Assembly: GCF_032062135.1 (NCBI RefSeq)
Contig: NC_092858.1
Location: 128,884,644-128,948,643, forward strand
DNA: 64,000 nt
Direction: 5' to 3'
Source of the DNA: Pyxicephalus adspersus
Taxonomy: Eukaryota; Chordata; Amphibia; Anura; Pyxicephalidae
How positions within the stretch are numbered: the stretch's first letter is position 1; every line of letters begins with the position of its first letter. Under the pieces are notes generated by a model that worked only from the letters and a program-made list of their open reading frames with translations, ran no database searches and was not told the DNA's origin. Positions 37,939 to 50,082 of the stretch are shown in pieces. The translations under genes were made by a program, and so were the position numbers.

Positions 37939-38276
37939 TTAAGCTACGTACACACGGCAGATTTTTATCGCCCGATAATCGGCATCGGCCAAATATCGGG
38001 CGAAAATCTGCCGTGTGTACAGTCGGTGTCGTCCATCGTCCGAACGACCGACCTGCCGGATCCACGGACGATGGACGACGACCGATCCTAATGAAAGGGA
38101 AGGGGGAGAGCGCGCAGCAGGGTGCCGCTCCATCGCTCTCCCCCTCCCCTCTCCATAGAGCATGAACGGTGCTGTATGTACAGCACCTTTCATGCATGGT
38201 GCACTCCCTTGTTGTTGGAAAGGATCGTGAAAGATCCTTTCCAACGACAAAAATTGCAAGTGTGTACGCAGCTTAA
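37939..38276. mobile_element. GTACACAC-type MITE flanked by TTAA
   Basis: The 338-bp element has inverted ends TTAAGCTACGTACACAC and (reverse complement of the right end) TTAAGCTGCGTACACAC, with TTAA at both edges. TTAA duplication points to piggyBac or Kolobok mobilisation. The inside includes a long hairpin (37949-38019), the GC-rich 'gggagagcg' tract and a 'ggatcgtgaaagatcc' palindrome at about 38222-38237. Open frames here are artefacts of palindromic GC-rich sequence. Confidence 0.8.
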
Positions 38277-38429
38277 CACTCTAAGACACGACCAATTACT
38301 ACCCCTCTTGCCCTCACTGTTTCTATTAAAAATATAAAACCCTTGTTTGGGTTATATTTTTTATTGATTTGTGGATGTCAGTAGATATGGAAGTTAGTTA
38401 AAAGAAATGCACTTTTTAAAATGATCATA
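38277..38429. other. Short unclassified stretch
   Basis: Nothing is recognised in this stretch. Confidence 0.4.
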
Positions 38430-38600
38430 TATTCATGTAGCACCAATATATTGTGCAACACTTTACAAAATATAGTCACTTCACAAACTGTCACCCAAAG
38501 GGGATAACAATATAATGCCGCTAGCAGAGTCAGAATCTAACGTAAATTTTTGTAGGAAAGTCAGCTAACCTACCAGCTTCTGAAGGAATTTATGTGTAAC
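38430..38600 (-). mobile_element. Fragment of an L2-tail-related repeat, antisense
   Basis: 'tagcaccaatatattgtgca' followed by 'cacaaactgtcacccaaagggg', 'taacaatat' and 'gctaacctaccagc' is a degenerate version of a frog repeat whose start matches the antisense L2-type tail (gcgccaacatattacgcagc). It is non-coding. Confidence 0.45.
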
Positions 38601-40235
38601 CTACCCAGCAATCTTGATCACAAGTAGATTAGGAATCCCCTCAATTAGGAATCCCCCACTTATTTAACCATTTACCCCATATCACCAAATGTGTGCAAGC
38701 ATAGAAAGAGCACTATCTGATACTACACATTTGTGCATTGCAGTGCCACTCTTTTTCAATGGCACCCCAATGGATTAAAGGACTGCAGTGCACTGCAACA
38801 CATAGTAACACACTACCATGAATCAGGTTGTATGCTATGTGGGTAAAATGGTGCATGTCTGTTTTTATGTGCTTTGGGGTACCCTAATGCAATGTACATT
38901 CACCTGATAGATGTAGACTGGCTACATATAAATAATACCCTAAAGCCATTAAAAAATCAGAAAGCCAAAGAGAAATAGCTGAATTTAGGTTATAAGAAAT
39001 CAAACTGCAGGCAAAAAAACTTGTATTTATTTTTTTTAAATAGGCACTTTACAATATATTTTCGTTTGCAAAGTATCTTTTTGTGCAGAGACAAAAGTTT
39101 TATTCTAGACCATCTCCAGTGAATTTGTGAGCAAAAGTAATAAATAAGTATTAATCACACAAAAACATGCAGTTAATAATCTAATTCTTGTTAATATGCT
39201 GAAGACACACCCCATAACTCCCTCTGATTGCAAGGATGTAATGCTCTTTAATCATACTATGCTATGCACATACATTTTCCTGAAAGTCTTTAACTGCATT
39301 GCTGTGAAAATCACATGCAGCTTGGTTCTTACCGGACTGCTCATTTACTGATGTTCTCAGTAATTTTTGTAGTTACTATGTAAGTAAATGACCTAACCAT
39401 AAACAAGAACATATTTTGCATTGACCCCTTGTATTTTCAAGAATTTTGGTCCAGTGCAGAAGTGAATTATTGTGATAAAACAAGGCATTTTTAAAGGGGC
39501 AACTAAATTAGTCTCTTGTGTGACACCTAAAAAATGTTGCATACATGTGCACCTCTGCATAATGCTGACTACACAACTTTATGAAAGATGCTCAGACTGA
39601 ATCTATAAAACAAATCTCTATTCTATTCCAGTTTTGCTCACTTATGCCATTGTTATTCATTGGCCTCTCCAAGGCTGAATATCCATGATGATCTGTTGCA
39701 TTGCTAGTGTACTGGTTTTTATGGAAATAATTTTTCTTCCTTGTCAATGGAAGGTTGGAAGCCCAAGATTCTGTTTTAGCTGTTATGTACGGATTTCCAT
39801 TTTTGCAAGTTTTCTACTTTCAACAACGGGATACCCAGAGAATTTGCTTGTGGAAGACATTCTCTGAACAATTTTTTTCAAGTGAAAGACAGGCAAGCAG
39901 CTAAAAGCAGCTCTGTTTAACCTGCCAAAAGTGGTCTAATTTTGGCCAGATACTTGTGTGATACACACAGTTTTGCTCATGAAAATGATCACTACTTCTG
40001 AATTAACCAATAATGTTATGGGGTCAATTTTTTTACTCATTGAACTGAGGGGATCATGCCAATTGTACACTGTAGATTGGGTTGAGAAGAAGAGGCGAGT
40101 TAGGAATTTCGTACACATAAATAAAGGGTTTACTTGTTGTGGAACATTCAATATATTGCGTTAAAGGCCCACATGCCACATCCCAAGTATAGACCAAATT
40201 GATAAGTGCAGAGAAACGGGACTTTAACGGCATTA
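38601..40235. other. Unclassified DNA
   Basis: No gene or element is assigned. Confidence 0.45.
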
Positions 40236-40560
40236 TATAAAACTCTTGAACTATTTTATTGATACATCATATTAAAAAGTAAAATAGGAGACATTGATTT
40301 TTGCAGTACCCCAGAATGGGAACCACTGTGTCCCTATATTACAATATACAGTGATACATCCACTTTTTAATAAAAGTAGCAACATAAATACATAGTTGAA
40401 ACATTATAGCAAGTCTCACAAGAAGTGCCAGTGTATCATCGACGCGTTTCGTGGTGTAGCACCACTTCTTCAGGATGAAGCTAAATGAGACTAGTAAATA
40501 TAATGATACAGCATAAAATCAAATTCTAGTATTACTTTCCAAGCGCCAAAGCAGGTTTAC
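40236..40560. repeat. Repeat with CTTCAGGA / GAAACGCGT module
   Basis: On the minus strand, about 40437-40476 reads CCTGAAGAAGTGGTG, then CACCACGAAACGCGTCG. It contains a perfect 6-bp stem GTGGTG/CACCAC. The same module occurs at about 26151-26180 and 54957-54993. Element borders are not defined. Confidence 0.45.
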
Positions 40561-41689
40561 ACAGGAAAGAAGCACAAAAGGGCGATGAGTGGCAATTAAC
40601 AGCAAGCAGCAACCAAATGGTGAGACCAGAAGCCAAGAAGAGTTCAAGTCTGCCTAGGATAGATGTAATAATCCTCCATGAGATGTCCCGTGGGTTCTGC
40701 CCTGTTGGAAGCAGCCCAGCCCTGCCCCATTTTTTTTTTTACAGTATGTGGATGACAAGGTTTAAAGTTTTAATTCTGTAAAACAAACAGATTTAGTTGT
40801 AGGTGCCAGCAAAGTGCAACTATACTGCTCTTGCTAGGCTATGCATAATACAAGAGGCAATCATTAAACAACAGCTGAGCCAGGGCTCATACCATTTATT
40901 ACTGGCAAGGTGGAGATCTTTTTGCTACAGATGTGACTGACTGCTTTTCACTGGGAAATTATGAAAAGACACACAAGAGAAAATGGCAAGATATTCATAA
41001 GCTTTTCCTGATGCTGCATTCACACACAAGATTATTTTCAGATGTTTATTCTTTCCACATTGGTGACATTGATTAATAATTAATGACTGTCATTGGTCAA
41101 ACAGAAAAAAAGGACAAGTTATTATTTTGCCTTTTGTAGATTTTTTTAGTTATTAAATACAAAAGCAAAATTGTAGTCTACACAAATGAATATTTTTACT
41201 GTACTATATATGTCAGAAGGTCAATTAAGATCTGAGGACTGAATACACCTACAAAATTTGCATTTCATCTTTATAAAGGTTATTGATATTTGTGGCTATA
41301 TAAACATATACTTACATTTGCTCACTATCTGTAAGGTACTCAATGAAAAATCTCTCTCTTCATCTACGAGTGACTGCTAAAGGCACTGTATTTCCACATT
41401 TACTCTTTCACTTAACCTTCACATCCACATTAGCTAAGTTGTCACCCAGAAATTTCTGAAAGGTCCTGTTACCACACAGTACATTTTACAAAATTTTCTT
41501 CTTTTGTGCACCTTTCCCCGATTTCTTACCAATAACTCAACACAACTCCTAAACTTGTGTGCTATGCTCCACTCACCCAGTCCTGAAGAGTTCAGTATGA
41601 AGATATTGCTAGTAAACTGGGGAGTGGTAAAAGGTAGGCTTAAACAGCTTAATAATAATAAATACAATACCAATACACATCAAGAAACC
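40561..41689. other. Unclassified AT-rich DNA
   Basis: Nothing is recognised apart from an oligo-T run at 40732-40741. Confidence 0.45.
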
Positions 41690-41697
41690 CTGTACAC

Positions 41698-42015
41698 CAG
41701 TGGTCCCCAACCTTTTGGAGCTCGCGGACCACTAAATGGACGGACTCTGGACCATGCATGCGCGGGGAGCCGTGTGTCACACTTCCCCCAAGAGAGATCT
41801 CATGATGCGAGAACCAGCTCACTCTGGGTGAGTGGGTGGGTTGTGTCCAGAAACATAACCTGCCCACCACTCTGAGCCTGCGATGTCTTGGGGAGACATG
41901 GTCTGTGTCTCTGTCTGGTGCATTGGCCAGTGGGTGCATTGGCCAGAGCTGCGGCCCACCTGTCAGACAGCCGAGGCCCACAAGTGGGCTGCGGACTAGG
42001 ATTTGGGGACCCCTG
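41698..42015. mobile_element. hAT-type MITE with perfect 8-bp target duplication
   Basis: The 318-bp element begins CAGTGGTCCCCAACC and ends TTTGGGGACCCCTG, an inverted pair. CTGTACAC flanks it exactly on both sides (41690-41697 and 42016-42023). These ends and the 8-bp duplication identify a hAT non-autonomous element. The inside repeats 'gtgggtgcattggccag' and is GC-rich. The open frames across it are not genes. Confidence 0.92.
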
Positions 42016-42023
42016 CTGTACAC

Positions 42024-43693
42024 CATTAAATTCAGTATTTTATTTAAACCGGTATTGTTACGGAAAACATACACATAGTAACCCCTGTCTGGGACCTCCT
42101 AGCTTAGTGGGGGATTCTGTGTAAATGTTTTTCAGAACAAAAATATTTTTTTGAACGCTGTTAGTAGTGGGAAGCTGTTTTTTTCATTTTGGAATTGCAT
42201 AAAGTTTTCAGCCATTTGTTACCCAGTAAAAATCAAAGAAAGCGTTAGCATGCGAGTACCCAACATGAAAAACACATCTAATGCTATTGGTCAGGTAATA
42301 TTCAATAGGTATTATTCTCCAAGTGAGGTAAATTTCAAATGATTGCTAATTTGTCAGACAAACTTATTCCAAGAGCTAACCATTCGATACAAAAGGAACC
42401 ACAAAAAATGCAACCCAACCAGTTTTAAACTTATAGGATAATAATCGGCGTTCTGGATTAAGTGACTGTGAAATCAAAGATGTAGTTGGGTCAAAATACC
42501 AGTAGATTTGGCACGCATGCTGCTTCAGGGATTGGACAACATTTAGTTAATAAGTCAACTTTAAATTCTGCATCTAATTAGGGTGTGCTTGATCAGAATA
42601 TGAGGTAATTTAGCTGAAATTTAATATTAAGAAAGAAATGGATCTTTCAAAACAGTAACAACTAGAAACACACTAAAATCTACCAAGGAAACAAAAAAAG
42701 AAGTAGAGCATTATAAACTGCCCTCGTCAAAGTCCTAATTTTACTTCTTTTTAAATACTGTGAGGGATTTGTCTATGAAAAATGTCTATGAGAAGTAATT
42801 TCTGCTATGTGACAATAGTGGCTTCTGGGATCAAGAGTGTATTTACTGTCTCCTCAGTATATAATTATATCTGTTGATATTTTTTGGAATAGACAATAAA
42901 AATATAATGTATTCTTTTTTATTCAAGGATAACTTCTTCGTCTGTAGGTTGTCTCTGAATGAAGATATAGGGGTTTTATTAATAAAGCAGGATATTCAAT
43001 ATTAAACACTTCTCTGGTGAGGAATTAATCACTGACATTTAAAACACATGCAGCGCATTGATTCTACCAGAGAATATTGAATATCAGATTCACTGTTTCT
43101 CCAGTATTTGCCTGTTTGAATATCCAGCCAACAATTATTATTGGGGTGGGGGGTGCGTACTTTATTTTTCTTGCACGATTTCTGTTGCCAGGCCTTGCAG
43201 TCACAACATAACTAAAGTGCTCCTTGTTCTACCTAAGTCTAAGTAGCACAGAAATCAAGCAAAAAATATAACAGTAGAGGTCTGCGTTATTTTGCAACAC
43301 CCTAAAACACCTTAATGCAGGGGGGTTTGCATACGATACTAAGGAAAAATGAGTGCTAAATGAACAACAGAAAACTTTGCGTAACACAGAGGTAAAATGT
43401 AATAACTACTACAGCCACATACGTTGGGTACTATTATTGTGGATTTGTAATAGAAATCACAAATTTAGGAAAAAATAACTACTCTGCAACAGGTAAAATC
43501 TTTTTCTGGTCCATATAAAGATAATCCAAGTAGAAAAAGCTAGGGGCAATAACCTGTTGTGCATCAGTACCATACAAACTCATAATGAGGATACATAAGG
43601 ACAGAATTCAGTATTGTAGCAAGCAAACCAAGCAAATCAGTCAAAAATGTCCCTGGAAGCAACAGATCACTTCCACATATACCACAGCACCTA
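42024..43693. other. Unclassified AT-rich DNA
   Basis: I see no repeat family or gene. Confidence 0.5.
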
Positions 43694-44240
43694 CCCTGTT
43701 TCCCCGATTATAAGGCACTGTCTTATATTTTTTGAAATGCCAAAATATGCCCTAGGTCTTATTTTCAGGGGATGTCTTAATTTTCCATGAAGAAGACTAC
43801 AGTACACATTTATTGTTGAAAGTCACTCATGATCACTCATGTTCCATTGATTTTCCCCTTCTGATCACTCTATGCCATTGACTGTCCCCTTCTGATCACT
43901 CTATGCAATGATTGTCCCCTTCTGATCACTCTATGCCATTGATTGTCCCCTTCTGTTCACTTACCGGTAATTAAGTGTAGGGATCTCCGTTAGGGCAGGG
44001 ATCAGCAGCGTGCTTCCTGGTTCAGAATCGCGGGGGCGCGTGTGCCAGCTTTTTACTTTCAGTTTGGCTCTGCACTGCAGCCAGGAGGAGACACGCGCTG
44101 CGGCCAGCATCAAGGAGACACACACAGGATCGGATATCGGGGGATGTCTTATTCACGGGTGAGTGTCTTATTTTAATTATTTTTTCAAAAATCGGGGGTA
44201 GCTTATTTAATGGGGTTGACTTAAAATCGGGGAAACACGG
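43694..44240. mobile_element. TA-flanked inverted-repeat element with minisatellite
   Basis: The 547-bp element has ends CCCTGTTTCCCCGAT and (reverse complement of the right end) CCGTGTTTCCCCGAT, each next to TA (43692-43693 and 44241-44242). Subterminal 'gtcttatatttttt' and 'ggggatgtcttattttc'-type motifs repeat near both ends. The TA flanks suggest a Tc1/mariner-mobilised MITE, although hAT-like relatives with similar ends exist. A 31-bp tandem repeat lies inside, then a GC-rich block. Confidence 0.72.
43831..43954. repeat. 31-bp minisatellite, 4 copies
   Basis: Four copies of about 30-32 bp based on 'gatcactctatgccattg' followed by 'attgtccccttct', with a few changes. They lie inside the TA-flanked element. 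Confidence 0.92.
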
Positions 44241-44242
44241 TA

Positions 44243-45880
44243 GACATGTTTCCTTTTTCTAGCTTTGCAAAAGGTCATTTGAAGTTTGATACACTATACC
44301 TATTCCTTCTTCTGATTAGGTTACACTGATGACATTATCATGAACAGAGTTTGGAAACAGGAGCAGTTTCATGAATCCAATGAGCAATTGGCGAAAAGGT
44401 GATTTGGACAAAACAGCACCTGTAGAATGGCTTTAATAAGTAATAATAATAAATAAGTAATATGTAATTCACAAATAACTTGCCTCATGCTGTTAGAAGG
44501 ATAAGTTTATCTAAGTATAGATCTCACTTTAATGAGCACCTAGCTAAACTGCCCCTAATCTGGGGGTGTTGCTCCCTAACCCTTCCGAAGTAACCTATTC
44601 TGTAAAAATGGATGTGTTACTAAAAGCACATGGTAACTTTCAGCCAGCGTTATTGATTATATTTATATATTACAAGAGGACAGGTATGTTAATGTACTTG
44701 AAATGTATTTGAAAATTTGAAATGTATTTCAACTTTAGTTTTATTATTTTGTACTGCACCTGTGGTTATGGCCCCACATTTGTTGGTGCTTAAAAATGAC
44801 TCATATTCTTCATAGAGTATGTAATATAAAAGGTGGTCTCATTACCACAATGACACAGCTAACAATAAAGGCATCTAGGAATGTCCAGCTAGACCCTAAT
44901 TTCAAGTTTGTTGAAGTGATCTGGAATTGACTCAGTTTACCAACACAGTAAACTGTTATGAGCTTAATGAGGACAAGGCAAGGGAGAACAACTTGCCATA
45001 TTTCATGTGATAATGCCAAGAAAACACCATAAGCAACACAGCTCATGTTGCAAAGTGGCTCATTTCTGACCTCCCAGCCATAAGTCAGAGCTAGCAATTT
45101 AATCAAATGCTTCTCTGCCACACAAGCGAAAATGAGAGGGGAGGGCAATCCAGAGGAACTAAATTTAGATCCTGCCAGCCTGAAAAGCAGAAGTCAATCA
45201 GCGTTCTCGATAGCAGCCTGCAAGGCACTGTCATGTTGTCATTGGTGTTTTATATAGCAGCTGGGAAATATTGGGCCCTCCTATAATAACAACAATCCAC
45301 ACCCTGGGTGACCTTGCATTCAAATAGATTTACTGGCTTGTGATCAGAAGATGCAAGACTTCTGAAGCTGCCAGACAAAAGACTAATCTAGGAATCTTTG
45401 TTTCTACCAAGGTGGGCCTGGTTTTCTACAAATCAATAATACAGAGCGAGAGTACCTTTCAGTCATGGTGATATCTGAGACCTTGTAGGACCTGCAATTC
45501 TGCAGCCTTGATATGATAGATAAATAAATCTCTCCCCTGATAGCAAGGTTTGGATGTGATGGCAGTTAAAAAGGGAAAAGGCTCATAGCCAGCAGTGGGG
45601 AGAGCTAGGACAAGGAATACGCTGAATACCTAAGTGTATATCCAGGCTAAAACAGGTTTTTCGTCAGAAGAAGATATTTTTACCAGAAATATGAGAGTGA
45701 AAGGAAACAGATGTATTTTGCTTTTGATGAGTACCTATCAACACGCCACAAGCAATAAAATGTATCTTTGCTCTTTTAATATCACAGGTGTGCTTAGGGA
45801 TGTAAAGAATGTAGGTTACAATTTGTATAGCTATTGTTATATATAGCAATGCTCTATTTCTAATGTGTATCCATTGTAAT
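44243..45880. other. Unclassified DNA
   Basis: No gene is recognised. 45140-45490 is non-repetitive and GC-richer than its flanks, and could be a conserved non-coding block. This is only a compositional impression. Confidence 0.4.
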
Positions 45881-45889
45881 CAACATCCT

Positions 45890-46115
45890 GCCCGAGTACT
45901 TGACATAGCCCCATGCTATGCAGCGTGAGCTTTGGCTGGCAGGTAAACACGGCAATCCTTGCTTCATTTGCATGTGCCAGGAAAGAATGAACTCCCACAT
46001 GTCTGCATGGAAGTTACAACATCCCGGCACAGCCAATCAAGATGGCTGAAGGAGAAGATGAAGAAGAAAGAAAGATGATATGTGGATAGGTGAATCGCGG
46101 GGCCTTAGTTCCGCT
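45890..46115. mobile_element. Right-end fragment of a TTAA-type MITE
   Basis: 'agccaatcaagatggctgaagg' and the terminus 'ccttagttccgctttgaa' fit the end of the frog family whose left end appears as 'cttaaaagcgg' at 10748. The terminal TTAA is mutated to TTGA. Confidence 0.4.
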
Positions 46116-48110
46116 TTGAACCCACTCACATTTAAGAAGGGTTTAGGGGCTGGGTTTTACTTTTACTTTAGAACAGCAGAGGTATTATTAATTTAAAAAT
46201 GTGCAGCCTTACAGTTAATTATTTCATAATCGGTTTCTTTTCTCCTATTAGGTGTTGCAACTAATACATGTTCATCACAGCCTGTAGCACTACAGCAGAT
46301 GAATGAATGATTGAATGAAAAAACAGAGAAACACTAGACTGCAAATACTAAATTCATAATTTCCATGACTGTCATGCTAATCCAACAGCTTCAGCATAGA
46401 GTCAATAACTTGAAAAAAAGTATGCATAATATTGACTCTCCTTATATTTTGCACAATAAGGTCAGAAAAGCAGCATTTTGTGTTCAGCACAGGTTTGTCA
46501 AGAATTTCCTTTTTGACGTGTATTAAATGTGTTTCCTAATTTGCCTATAACAATACATACAAACCTGAATGGCAATGTGAAGATTTTCATTGTGAACAGT
46601 CATTTTATTCTATAAACACAAAGAAAATGAAACAAGGATATACATGGATGACATCCACAGTGAACTGAAAGAAAACAAAAGATGTTCATTTGCATTCTAG
46701 TGCTGATAACTATCTAGGCAACAGGAAATAATGTATACTCCTATTATGGATCCCAGTTATTATATCTGAACATTGGTAATAGAAATGCAAATATTGCAGT
46801 ATCATATAGGCTTCAACAAGGAAAATCTGAAGGTACATGAGCCACTTGGCCAAGCTTATCTGTCCAATATGGAACTGAGATGAGGCTTCAAATCACAATT
46901 CCATTCTAAAATACTTTACTCTTGGTGAAGCTTCATAGTATGTACTGTATCTATGTACAAGCCATGGTGTTACTACATATTTCTGTACAGGGTTTTTGTC
47001 AAACCAAATAATGACAATAAAATGATTGAAACAGTGTTTTTATTATTCTGATAATGTCAATTTTATCCTATCTAAACCCAAGAATAAAATTTGGATACAT
47101 GTCAGAGTACAAGTACATAGCATTGGTGTTTGCATCATTGTTCTCTTTTCAAACACACTTCCTGTTCTGAGGGTAATGCCTACTTACAGTACTGTATCAT
47201 GAAGAACAGCTCACGTAAGCAAGGATGTTTTTAGATAAATTGGAGCCCCGGGCATTATTCAAATCGTAGCCCTTTAGTTTTAATACAAAAGACCTTCTGA
47301 CAAGACCCACACCACAGGAAACAGAATAGGATTTTGTGAATTTTACCTTTTTTTTTTGAATCACAGACTATTTGAAAAACAGACCATTTGCAAGAGTTGA
47401 TTTCAAATTTGGGAAAAATGGGAGAAGCTCCCAGGGTCCCTGGGCAATTGCCTAGTTTGTGGACCCCAAATGCTGAATAGGAGGGCATATAGTATATCAA
47501 TTAATTGGGTTGACTTGATAAACGGGGTGGTGGTGGGGTGCAGCAGGAAACGCATTGTGTGCAGAGAAAAGGAAGAGCTTATATGGAGGTGTATGCAGCC
47601 AAAGGGGAAGTGCTTGGACTGTGAAGGAGAAAGACAGGGACTTGATTATTAAAGCGCTGGAAAGGATGCTTCTGGAATGCTAAATAGTTAAAATAAAGAG
47701 CTCCTGTGTTGTCACCCTGTCACGCCAGCTTCTGATGCAGACTACTTATGGAAACATACATTACACAGGCACGGTACACTGTTGTCACTAAGAAAAAAAT
47801 GCATTAGGAAATGCCATGTGGAATTGCTGTGAGGAGTGAAGGAAGAGGCTTCAAAGTGGCATCAGTATTATGGTATTATTTGATATTATTTTCCCGCAAC
47901 CAAGCTGTAGCCTCAGAAATGTTGTTTTGTTTACCAACACTTTTTTTTTTTTAAGAAGATTGAAAGGCATGAAAAGTAACAATATTTTTATTATTCATAT
48001 TTTATTTGATCATAAGTGGGCATAGTTTGAACTGGGAAGTTCACATTCTAATAATGCATAATGAACTGTGAATAATTAAAAGGAAGTTCACCCACATGCA
48101 TATATAATTA
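46116..48110. other. Unclassified AT-rich DNA
   Basis: Nothing is recognised. Short poly-T runs occur at 47348 and 47941. Confidence 0.5.
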
Positions 48111-48212
48111 TTATTAATAATATTAATATTTTATTAATAATAATAATAATAAATAGTATTTATATAGTGCCAACATATTACTCAGCGCTGTACATTAAAT
48201 TCACAGGTTTCC
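48105..48212 (-). mobile_element. L2-like 3' tail, antisense
   Basis: ATTATTAATAA repeats are followed by 'tagtatttatatagtgccaa' and 'catattactcagcgctgtacatt', the reverse complement of the L2-like tail seen at 35820-35880 and 37075-37138. Confidence 0.7.
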
Positions 48213-49742
48213 TCTAAGGCTAGTGGTGACAAGGTTTTTGCATGTGAATTTCCATACTCTCCAACTTGCAATGGGTTGTTAGGATGCCTTTTACGGTTAT
48301 TCTGTTATTCAATCCTACAAAACTAAGTTTGCAGAAGTAAAATTCCAATGTGTAAAATACTTTTTGAAGGTTTTTCTGGCATGTCACCAAACTCTGGTGT
48401 GATTACTCTGCACTGTACTATGGCACAGAATCTCCTGTAACCAACATCTTAAAGATGCAGCCAGATTGAGCACACCAGTACTGCAATTCAAATGGACCAC
48501 ACCAGGTTTGCTTTCATGCTCAGTGTGGTCAGAATGCATGAGGGACACAATAGGAAGTTGCACTATCACCCAGGATTTAAGGTAATAGGGACAACAAGAA
48601 ACATAAAGTCAAATATAAGACGATAAGGAAACTTTTTAGTCTAACATACACTTTAATCTTTGTAAGCCCTCCTATATACCTTCACAACAAATAGGAGCAT
48701 AGGAAAGCATAAGATGGGGAAAACAGAGAAATTTGTTTGTGTACCCAAGGTAATTTGTCCTCATGTGCAAAACTCAACAGCCACACTTATAATAGTTGAT
48801 TAATTTCAAGAAACTAGTCAACATAATGGCATATCAACGACACAACAACATTTAATAAATGCATCCAGCCATTCTGGCTCCATATGCAAAGATTTAATGC
48901 TATTGTTTCTTAAAGTAGAGTCAGGCAGAGCACTTGTTACCTTGCCTCATTTATTGAACAATCTATGGAGGAAATCAAACCATCTAAAATGCTAGTGGCA
49001 GCAAATTCTTCATTGCTTTTGGGATGCATCAATACATCTTGATAATTTCACATGAGCAGCTGTAATTTAACATTCTATGCAACGTGACTGACTACTAGTC
49101 GTGGCTTACTTCCCAAGAATGCATACGCGAAAATATTTGCACAGTAAATTAGAACGCCATCATAGACACAAAGCATTTAATCTTTGTAACATGTTAGAGC
49201 GTATTAGACGTACTCATTTTAGGGCACTGCAGTGTGCAACATCCCAACCAAGTAAAAGTATTTGTTTAACAACCAAGATGAAAATGGTAAGCAGCGTGTA
49301 TATCAGTTGTTCTTGTTGGAGAGGCTACACAATGTTTACAAGCATATCTGAATTGATCTGCATTGTATCTAATAGTTTTATTAAAGCCAATGTGGGTGTG
49401 ACTGAGTATGCACTGGTGTAACACTGTTTTACCAGTACTAGCAAAAATCTTAGCATAATTATGGTAACAATGGCCCATAGTCACAGCCCCAATCTTAGGT
49501 CTCAGCTTCAGCAGGCTCAGTCTGACCATGGGGCTGTTTCAGTTTACATAGCTAGTGAATTGGAAAGAGTTCGGCAGGATGAAGTGTTCATTAGGGCTGC
49601 TTAGCTACTTTGATGTCACTGACTATGGCTTGGCCGAGAGCCTGGGAGAGATTCTCAAGGGACCTGCTTTACAAATGCACTTTAAAAAAGACGCCAATAT
49701 GTTTCTTATGAACCTCCTAGAAAATATGATAATATTAACAAG

Positions 49743-49751
<9 letters not shown>
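48213..49751. other. Unclassified DNA
   Basis: No gene is recognised. 48780-49260 is non-repetitive and carries an octamer-like 'atatgcaaag' next to 'ctattgtttct', a possible POU/SOX-type pair. Functional meaning is unproven. Confidence 0.4.

Positions 49752-49785
<34 letters not shown>
49752..49785. repeat. (TA)n microsatellite
   Basis: About 17 TA units, directly followed by the end of a Tc1-like element. Confidence 0.95.
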
Positions 49786-49790
<5 letters not shown>

Positions 49791-50082
49791 TTAAATCCAT
49801 AAATATTTGGATAGAGACAACTTATTTCTCATTTTGGTTCTGTACATTACAACAAATTATTTTAAATGAAACAACTCAGATGCAGTGGGTTGAACAAAAA
49901 CATTGCATAACAATGGAACTAAAGCCTTTTTTACACAATCACCTCATTTCAGGGGCTCAAAAGTAATTGGACAATTTTAAAAGCTGAAAAAAAAAGGTAA
50001 TTTCCAATACTTGGTTGAAAACCCTTTGCTGGCAATGACAGCCTGTAGTCTTGAACTCATAGACATCACCAGATGCTGGATT
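49786..50082 (-). mobile_element. Tc1-like element, terminal fragment
   Basis: The left edge CAGTTAAATCCATAAATA is a Tc1-type terminal repeat. On the minus strand 50082-49990 encodes a clean transposase C-terminus: LVMSMSSRLQAVIASKG, then FSTKYW. Between them lies the 3' untranslated text (cataacaatggaactaaagcc, ggggctcaaaagtaattgg). The rest of the transposase is missing beyond 50082. The fragment abuts the (TA)n tract. Confidence 0.88.

Noticed and set aside
41504..42124. Long frames on both strands
   Set aside because: They cross the hAT MITE with its exact target duplications; they are not protein-like.
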